From positions 1 through 20,343 of the forward strand of contig DATJXG010000147.1 of assembly GCA_035500455.1 (NCBI GenBank): a stretch of 20,343 bases of DNA. The letters run 5' to 3'. The DNA comes from DATJXG01 sp035500455. Its GTDB lineage: Bacteria > Acidobacteriota > Terriglobia > Terriglobales > Acidobacteriaceae. Of the stretch, positions 15,439 to 20,343 are shown piece by piece. The notes under the pieces are model-generated. The model was not told the origin of the DNA. It worked only from the letters and a program-made list of their open reading frames with translations, and did no database searches. Numbering within the stretch: the first letter of the stretch is position 1; each line of letters begins with the position of its first letter. The position numbers and the translations under genes were made by a program.

Positions 15439-17286
15439 TCAATGCATCCACCGCAACAGCGCATTCTCCGCATAAATCATCACCGTCAGCGCCAGCAGGA
15501 CCTGCAGAATAATCGGCGTGCAGTCTTTAATCCACTGCACCGGCGTAAACCCTTCATCCAGGTCCCGCCGGATGAACGCAAACGCCACCACCGACTGCGC
15601 GCACCCGATATGCGTCCAGCAGCCGCCCAGCGCGTATCCCATGATCTGCGCCATGGCGAACAGATGCATCACCGGCGTACTCAGCCCATGCAGCCCGCGC
15701 GAGGCAAAATCCGCCACCACATTGTTATCCAGAATCGCCGACAAAAACGTGCATCCCAGAAACTGCACATATGCGATGTGCGACTGCCCCAGCCGCTCAA
15801 TCCCCAGGTGGATGAAGGTCTGGATCTCATCGAAGAATCCCGCTTTGGTCAGCAGCGTAATCGAAAGGAAAAGCGGAAACAGAAAATAGTATTCCGCATA
15901 CTCGGTGCGTGCCTCGTGCACCGCCAGCGCCCGCATCTTGGGAATGCCCATGATCCCCACGAGCGCGCACAGAAAGCCGGCGAATGACGCCAGAAACAGC
16001 GGCACCCGGTTGTCGACCCCGTGCACAATCAGCAACCCGATGAACGGCGCAATCGCGATCGCCCCGATGGTCTGCGCCCGCCGCCGCGTATGCGCCAGCG
16101 AAGCCAGCGTCTCGTCGATCACCCGCTCCGCCTTTTCCGCCCCTTCATGATCGCGCGCGAACAGCAGCTGATAATGCCGGTCCAGCGCATCCACCAGCTC
16201 TTCGCTCACAAAGTGCCCCATCAGGCTCTTGCGCGTGCCCTCCGCCACGTTCTCGCGAAACAGCGCCAGCCCCAGCGATTCGCCTTGCCGCAGCCACTTC
16301 AGCACCCCGTCGGCATGCCCTCCGAGTTCCGCTGCGTGATCTTCAACGAACTCCACCGGAGTCAGCACTTCGCCGTGGCGCGTCGCCTGCAGAAAGCGCA
16401 CGTCCTGCGCATTGGCTTCCACCACATCCAGCAGCTCCAGAAACACCTGCTGATTGCTCAGCCGCCTGCGCAGTTGCCGCGCCAGTAGCAGGTAGGCAAT
16501 CACCGCTCCCGGCGCGCAGTACACCAGAAAGAAAATGTTCCCCAGGTGCGGGTAGAGATTCGCCTTCATGATCAGGTTGGGGGGCTCCCCATAAGCCAGC
16601 CACGCTCCGCACACTGTCGTCACCAGCGTGCAAACGATCACCGAGTAGCGGATCGCCGCCATCGGCGCCGCCGCCAGCAACAGGATGATCACCAGCGTCC
16701 GAATGGTCAGCCCGATCATCGAAACCCCGTCGAAAATTCCCGAGGCCACCGAAACGAACGCGATCACCGAGATCACGGTCGGCAGCACCGCCCCCCGGTT
16801 CAGCCGCAGCAGCGAGAAGGTAATTCCTTCCAGCAATCGGGTCTGCGCGATCACCGACACGAAAAAGGTCAGCCCGAGAATAAACAGCATCGTGTCCGCG
16901 TGCACCAGCTCATCCAGCCCGCGGAACGACAGCACATTCGCCTGCGCCCAATGCCACCATCCGCTCTGGCGGACTTCCACGTGCCACTCCGAGGTGTTCA
17001 GCCGGCAGAACGTGGCGACGATCACCAGCAGCATTCCATAGGTCAGCGCATTCTTATGGACCTGGTATTTAAAGGAGCCCAGCAGAAACAACGACAGGAT
17101 GGTCGCCAGCACCTCCGCCGCCAGCAGCCACACCGGCAGGGTGCCGCCGAAGAACAGGATTCCGGCGGCGGCCAGAGCGCATCCCCCAACGAACGCCCTC
17201 GCAGACAGGGTCACAACTTCCGCCGAGGCCGGTGCCGCAGAAACTGCCTGTGAGGAAGCATCACCCTGAATCGGAACTGATTCCAC
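15439..17286 (-). CDS. Ion-transporter-superfamily membrane protein (NhaD/ArsB-like) with large internal soluble insert
   Basis: A 615-residue polytopic membrane protein with two hydrophobic halves (about 30-270 and 405-610). AYGEPPNLIMKANL (231-244) and SAILDNNVVADF (516-527) correspond to the two re-entrant motifs of ArsB/NhaD/CitM-type ion transporters (GxPPNxI and LDNxxxxxx), so sodium/proton exchange or anion transport is likely. Between the halves lies a charged, soluble segment of about 130 residues (272-405) with helical character (VFLELLDVVEANAQDVRFLQ, FVSEELVDALDRHYQLLF) that is unusual in this superfamily. The start is GTG at 17286 with GGAGAGG four bases upstream. The kinase gene follows after 39 bases, so regulation of the transporter by that kinase is possible but unproven. 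Confidence 0.85.
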   Translation of the reverse strand: MESVPIQGDASSQAVSAAPASAEVVTLSARAFVGGCALAAAGILFFGGTLPVWLLAAEVLATILSLFLLGSFKYQVHKNALTYGMLLVIVATFCRLNTSEWHVEVRQSGWWHWAQANVLSFRGLDELVHADTMLFILGLTFFVSVIAQTRLLEGITFSLLRLNRGAVLPTVISVIAFVSVASGIFDGVSMIGLTIRTLVIILLLAAAPMAAIRYSVIVCTLVTTVCGAWLAYGEPPNLIMKANLYPHLGNIFFLVYCAPGAVIAYLLLARQLRRRLSNQQVFLELLDVVEANAQDVRFLQATRHGEVLTPVEFVEDHAAELGGHADGVLKWLRQGESLGLALFRENVAEGTRKSLMGHFVSEELVDALDRHYQLLFARDHEGAEKAERVIDETLASLAHTRRRAQTIGAIAIAPFIGLLIVHGVDNRVPLFLASFAGFLCALVGIMGIPKMRALAVHEARTEYAEYYFLFPLFLSITLLTKAGFFDEIQTFIHLGIERLGQSHIAYVQFLGCTFLSAILDNNVVADFASRGLHGLSTPVMHLFAMAQIMGYALGGCWTHIGCAQSVVAFAFIRRDLDEGFTPVQWIKDCTPIILQVLLALTVMIYAENALLRWMH

Positions 17287-17777
17287 AGTACCTCTCCAGG
17301 CAATTCCGCATTCAAGCGGTTGTGATCAATGGCGAGAAACCAGGCCGTGGGCCGCAAGCGACAGGCATCGCCGCAAGCACGCACAAACCCAATGCAGAGA
17401 GCAGACTATAAGCCTTCCCCCCAAACTGCAAATGCAAGATTTAGATAGCGCCCATCAAACTGTGGCGCGAGGGCTTGGGCGAGACCGCCACCTGGGAAAA
17501 CCCTCTAACGATGACGGGGGGCCTCCCTCCATCCAAATGGAGGCTTCCATCCCTGGATACTCTGGGCTCGTGCGCTCGTTTGTGCCATGAACCCTGGCAC
17601 TTGGGTGCTATTGCGAAGCCCTGATTACTAACGTAACCTCCGACCCCTGTAGAGCGCTTCGCCGCCCCCCGGGGAAGCCGCTCCGGGCAAGGGTTTCGAG
17701 CGTCCGCGACATTAACTCCCCCAGGAAGACATAACCCAGGAAACCCCTAATTCAGAACAATCTGGGGAGGTATAACT
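17287..17777. other. Long divergent gap with a possibly structured leader
   Basis: This 491-bp region separates the transporter and DUF4832 genes, which diverge. The left part is featureless apart from the transporter ribosome site. From about 17520 to 17700 it is dense in complementary segments (listed at 17526-17606), reading toward the DUF4832 gene. I could not match it to a known riboswitch. GGGGAGG at 17764-17770 is the DUF4832 ribosome site. Confidence 0.55.
17526..17606 (+). ncRNA. Candidate structured 5' leader: hairpin plus possible H-type pseudoknot
   Basis: CCTCCAT-CCAA-ATGGAGG (17526-17543) is a perfect 7-bp stem with a four-base loop. Downstream, GTGCCA (17582-17587) pairs with TGGCAC (17595-17600), and the loop's ACCC (17591-17594) is complementary to GGGT just after the stem (17603-17606), which is the topology of a small pseudoknot. 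The region lies about 170-250 bases before the DUF4832 start. Whether it is transcribed or conserved is unknown; chance folding in GC-rich DNA is a real alternative. Confidence 0.3.
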
Positions 17778-19532
17778 GTGAAGAACATCACCCGCACATT
17801 TCATGGCTTGGGTGCCGTGCTGCTGGCGACCGCCGGTTGGGCATCGGCAGCGAGCGATGTCCTGGTGACTTATAGCCCCGACAATACGGTGTTTTCCAAC
17901 CCTGAACGTGGCTTTTTATATGCATCCGAAGCCCATTCCTGGAATGCCCAGGAATCGGATTACGTCTTGTTAGATCAGAACACCCTGCAAGGCTACCGGC
18001 AAAACGAAAACATCACTCTGATCAAGCGTACTTTCTACCTCGATGGGTTTGTCAACAGCCCGATTCCGCAGTGGTATCTGGACAAAATGCAACTGGACTT
18101 CAACAGCCTTCGAGCGGCTGGATTGAAGGCTATCATCCGTTTTGCCTATACCAACAAGAGTTTGGTACCACCCTATGGAGACGCCGACAAAGCCCGCGTG
18201 CTCGAGCACCTGGCTCAGTTGCAACCCATTTTTCAAAACAACGTCGATGTCATCGAGGTCGTAGAGGCGGGATTCATCGGCAACTGGGGCGAGTGGTTTT
18301 ACACCGACTTTTTCGTCGCGGATCCCAATAACCCAGCCAACGTCACAGATGCAGATTACGACAATCGGCGGGAAGTCCTCGAAGGAATCCTCAATGTGCT
18401 GCCCCCATCCCGGATGGTGCAATTACGAACCCCATACTACAAATACAAAGTCTATGGGACCCTGGACGGCTCGCCCGCGCTGCCCGTCCCGCTCAATGCG
18501 TCGAACGCCCACGACGGCGGTTACATCGCCCGCACCGGTCACCACAATGACTGTTTTCTGGGCAATGAAACCGATGCCGGCACCTATGGCGTGTGGGTGA
18601 GCGTTGCCGACGACAAGAACTATCTTGCTGCCGAAACCAACTTTGTACCCATGGGCGGCGAAGTTTGCGAACCTGGTGTAGGCCAGCCACGTTTTGATTG
18701 TGGGAGCGCAACCAAGGAAATGGCCCAATTTCATTGGTCCTATCTCAACGTGGAGACTGGCAATGCCAGCAGGGCCATTTACGACGGTTGGAACACCGGT
18801 GGCTGTCTTACCGACATCAAGCGCAAGCTCGGATACCGGCTGGCGCTTGTCCAGGGAACTTATCCTGAGAAGGTGGCATCGGGCGGGGCCTTCTCCATCG
18901 CGATTCAACTGCAAAATGTTGGCTGGTCATCGCCGATCAACCCGCGGCTGGTAAATCTGGTGTTGCGCAACAGAGACACCGGAGCGATTTACACCGTTCC
19001 CCTGACTGGGGAAGATCCTCGCTTCTGGCTGGCCGGCAGTACGCAAACCATCGCCCACACGCTAACCGCCAATGTACCTCCTGGTAAGTATGATCTTCTG
19101 CTACACCTGGCGGATGCCGAACCGGCTTTGTCGGCGCGGCCAGAGTATGCAATCCGATTGGCAAATAGTCGAGTTTGGGAAGCAACCACCGGCTATAACA
19201 ACCTGAGATACACGCTCACGGTCACGCAAGCCCCAATCACCAAAGTGGCTACGACGACTTCGGTTGTCTCCTCGAAGAATCCATCGACTTACAGAACGTC
19301 CGTGACCTTCACCGCAACCGTGAAGTCAACGACGACGGGCACTCCGACGGGCACAGTGACCTTCAAGAACGGAGGCTCCACGCTCGGAACGGGCACTCTC
19401 AGCGGTGGCAAGGCGACCTTCAAGACCTCAGCGCTGCCGGTGGGGACGTACTCCATAACGGCGGTTTACGGTGGCTCGACGAACTACAACGGGAGCACCT
19501 CGTCCGTGCTGACGCAGAAAGTGAACCGATAA
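17778..19532 (+). CDS. Secreted DUF4874/DUF4832 protein with C-terminal bacterial Ig-like domain
   Basis: A 584-residue exported protein. Residues 1-24 are a signal peptide (FHGLGAVLLATAGWASA). The N-terminal region (about 28-200) looks like DUF4874, a glycosidase-like barrel: it opens with NPERGFLY (41-48) and contains EVVEAGFIGNWGEWFY (160-175), whose glutamates are the obvious catalytic candidates. DUF4832 follows to about 480, including a beta-sandwich portion (FSIAIQLQNVGW). A bacterial Ig-like repeat (about 490-584; SVTFTATVKS, GTVTFKNGGSTLGTG, TYSITAVYGGSTNYNGSTS) ends the chain, likely for carbohydrate or surface contact. A sugar-polymer role is inferred, not shown. The GTG at 17778 has GGGGAGG seven bases upstream. 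Confidence 0.88.
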   Translation: MKNITRTFHGLGAVLLATAGWASAASDVLVTYSPDNTVFSNPERGFLYASEAHSWNAQESDYVLLDQNTLQGYRQNENITLIKRTFYLDGFVNSPIPQWYLDKMQLDFNSLRAAGLKAIIRFAYTNKSLVPPYGDADKARVLEHLAQLQPIFQNNVDVIEVVEAGFIGNWGEWFYTDFFVADPNNPANVTDADYDNRREVLEGILNVLPPSRMVQLRTPYYKYKVYGTLDGSPALPVPLNASNAHDGGYIARTGHHNDCFLGNETDAGTYGVWVSVADDKNYLAAETNFVPMGGEVCEPGVGQPRFDCGSATKEMAQFHWSYLNVETGNASRAIYDGWNTGGCLTDIKRKLGYRLALVQGTYPEKVASGGAFSIAIQLQNVGWSSPINPRLVNLVLRNRDTGAIYTVPLTGEDPRFWLAGSTQTIAHTLTANVPPGKYDLLLHLADAEPALSARPEYAIRLANSRVWEATTGYNNLRYTLTVTQAPITKVATTTSVVSSKNPSTYRTSVTFTATVKSTTTGTPTGTVTFKNGGSTLGTGTLSGGKATFKTSALPVGTYSITAVYGGSTNYNGSTSSVLTQKVNR

Positions 19533-19660
19533 CGACCGGCTTCCGGAGTGACGAGGGCGGGTGGCGCACTCTTTAGTTCTTCGTCTGCGCCTCAATCGAC
19601 CCTAGCAGCCCAAGAGTGAGAATCCTTTATTCGTTCCAGACCTTGTCATCCCGTCTCTCA

Positions 19661-19761
19661 TTGTCATCCCGAGCGAAGCGAGGGATCTAGGTTCTTGCCC
19701 GCGCGGCCACGCTTTCGCGTCCGGCACAAACCCAGATCCCTCGCTTCGCTCGGGATGACAA
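19661..19761. repeat. Inverted-repeat element, copy 2 (TTGTCATCCCGAGC family)
   Basis: A 101-bp element with the same ends as the one at 6628-6729 (TTGTCATCCCGAGCGAAGCG and its inverse, running on into AGGGATCT). The arms pair almost perfectly and the ~40-base centre differs from copy 1. A truncated TTGTCATCCC at 19643-19652 just before it looks like a partial third arm. Confidence 0.9.
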
Positions 19762-19815
19762 TTCATGAAAAGTGCCGCTCGCCCGCTGCCCTCCGAGTTT
19801 CACCTCAGGCTGCAA

Positions 19816-20023
19816 GGATGCCCATCGTTGCGCTTTTTGCAAGGGTGGGCCTTTCTCGAGCGGTCCCTAAATCTGTCAGCAGTCTGGCGGGCTCAAATAC
19901 AAACTGGAAATCTTGCTCACGATCTCGGAGTCTGGCGCCTTACGACGAATAAAGAGGAAAGATCCCGCAGTGCCGGCAATCGGGAAAGCCCACCCTTGCA
20001 AAAGGCGCACGGATGGGCCACCC
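19816..20023. repeat. 208-bp element with 42-base imperfect terminal inverted repeats
   Basis: The left arm (19816-19857) contains GCCCATC, TTTTGCAAGGGTGGGC and TTTC. The right arm (19982-20023) is its inverse with a handful of mismatches. The 124-base centre has no gene. The size and form are MITE-like, but no target-site duplication was identified by eye. Confidence 0.7.
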
Positions 20024-20100
20024 TAACTTGATTGTGGCTACTTACCAAAACCACCGTTGCTCAAAAAGTGCGCCACCCGCCGCAGGCCAAATCGAAAAGT

Positions 20101-20121
20101 GCCAATCGCCAATCGCCAATC
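20101..20121. repeat. Heptamer tandem repeat, 3 copies of GCCAATC
   Basis: Three exact consecutive GCCAATC units, ending five bases from the stop codon of the minus-strand parB gene, on its downstream side. Period and placement match the arrays at 2038, 13012 and 14368. Confidence 0.85.
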
Positions 20122-20126
20122 GAACG

Positions 20127-20343
20127 TCAATTCTCCTTCCCCCTCAACATCCCCACCACCCGCTCATAATCATCCAGGCTTCCATACTCAATCACAATCT
20201 TTCCCTTGCCCCGCCGGTCGTTGATCCGCACCCGCAGCCCCAGCGACTGCTCCAGTTCCCGCTGCGCCGCCCGCACGTTCGGATCCACCCAGCGCGCCCG
20301 CCCCGTCTGCTTCTTGTCTTCTTCCCGCACATACTGCTTGATG
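20127..20343 (-). CDS. parB: Chromosome-partitioning protein ParB, C-terminal end only
   Basis: The 71 visible residues are the C-terminal dimerisation domain of a ParB/Spo0J-family protein, which loads at parS sites and works with ParA in chromosome segregation. The pattern VDPNVRAAQRELEQSLGLRV, then IN, then RRGKGKIVIEYGSLDDYERV is the conserved ending of chromosomal ParB proteins (the VDPNL...LG..V, then GKG.I.I.Y.S.D.L scheme). A charged linker (EEDKKQTGRARW) precedes it. The nuclease-like and helix-turn-helix domains lie beyond the window. No start is visible. Nearby parS copies (TGTTTCACGTGAAACA type) were not seen. Confidence 0.88.
   Translation of the reverse strand, partial: IKQYVREEDKKQTGRARWVDPNVRAAQRELEQSLGLRVRINDRRGKGKIVIEYGSLDDYERVVGMLRGKEN

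Larger units (their letters stand above)
19556..20081. repeat. Outer inverted repeat pair GGCGGGTGGCGCACT / AGTGCGCCACCCGCC
   Basis: The 19-base segments at 19556-19574 and 20063-20081 are inverted copies of each other with one mismatch. They bracket 488 bases that contain two further inverted-repeat structures. The arrangement could mark a degenerate mobile element or a stack of successive repeat insertions. Confidence 0.65.
19533..20126. other. Gene-free block of nested inverted repeats
   Basis: About 600 bases without a supportable gene. Open frames across 19695-20031 only translate repeat sequence. The block holds an outer inverted repeat (19556-19574 with 20063-20081), inside it a copy of the ~100-bp element (19661-19761) and a 42-base imperfect inverted repeat (19816-19857 with 19982-20023), then the heptamer array at 20101. 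No transposase remnant was recognised. Confidence 0.7.

Noticed and set aside
17520..17700. Cyclic di-GMP (GEMM) or other known riboswitch upstream of DUF4832
   Set aside because: A GCGAAGCC string is faintly reminiscent, but the rest of the conserved core and the GNRA tetraloop/receptor arrangement could not be found. It is kept only as an unnamed structured-RNA candidate.
19695..20031. Two overlapping small plus-strand ORFs after DUF4832
   Set aside because: They translate inverted-repeat DNA, lack ribosome sites and resemble no protein.

Overview
The window is GC-rich, densely coding DNA. Its mix of genes (secreted amidohydrolase, Tat-exported aldo/keto reductase, PknB-type kinase, DUF4832 protein with a bacterial Ig-like tail, small CxxC protein) and its many short palindromic and tandem intergenic repeats suggest an acidobacterium, probably of the Terriglobia. 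This assignment comes from general gene content and style, not from a marker gene. The partial parB at the right edge could mean the chromosome origin is not far away, since parAB often lies near it, but parA is not visible.

Layout. 1-2957 (all minus): 5' part of a DUF480/YceH protein, an exported metal-dependent amidohydrolase, and a Tat-exported aldo/keto reductase. 3265-6614 (plus): a berberine-bridge-type FAD oxidoreductase and a SulP anion transporter with a STAS domain. 6775-7924: a small outer-membrane beta-barrel protein (minus) diverging from an orphan STAS-domain protein (plus), with a perfect 18-bp dyad between them. 7983-11701: a LysR regulator (minus) diverging from leuA-leuB (plus); this is the clearest regulated module. 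11808-12835: a small cysteine-motif protein and a family 2 glycosyltransferase whose ends overlap tail to tail. 13045-17286 (all minus): a GAF-GGDEF diguanylate cyclase, an atypical membrane-anchored Ser/Thr kinase and a large ion-transporter-superfamily protein. 17778-19532 (plus): a secreted DUF4832 protein behind a long, possibly structured leader. 19533-20126: a gene-free block of nested inverted repeats. 20127-20343: the 3' end of parB (minus).

How the genes work together. leuA and leuB encode the first committed step and the oxidative decarboxylation step of leucine synthesis. leuC and leuD are not in the window. This LeuA ends before the normal leucine-sensing domain, so control may rest on the adjacent LysR protein and on alternative hairpins in the leuA-leuB gap. 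The GGDEF protein, kinase and transporter are co-oriented, but 40-300 bp gaps filled with repeats separate some of them, so a single operon is not certain.

The most unusual non-coding feature is a set of different tandem arrays that all have a 7-bp unit. Four of them sit within about 15 bp of the stop codon of a minus-strand gene. Two copies of a ~100-bp inverted-repeat element and several short GC-rich palindromes fill other gaps. No tRNA, rRNA, CRISPR array or intact insertion sequence was seen.
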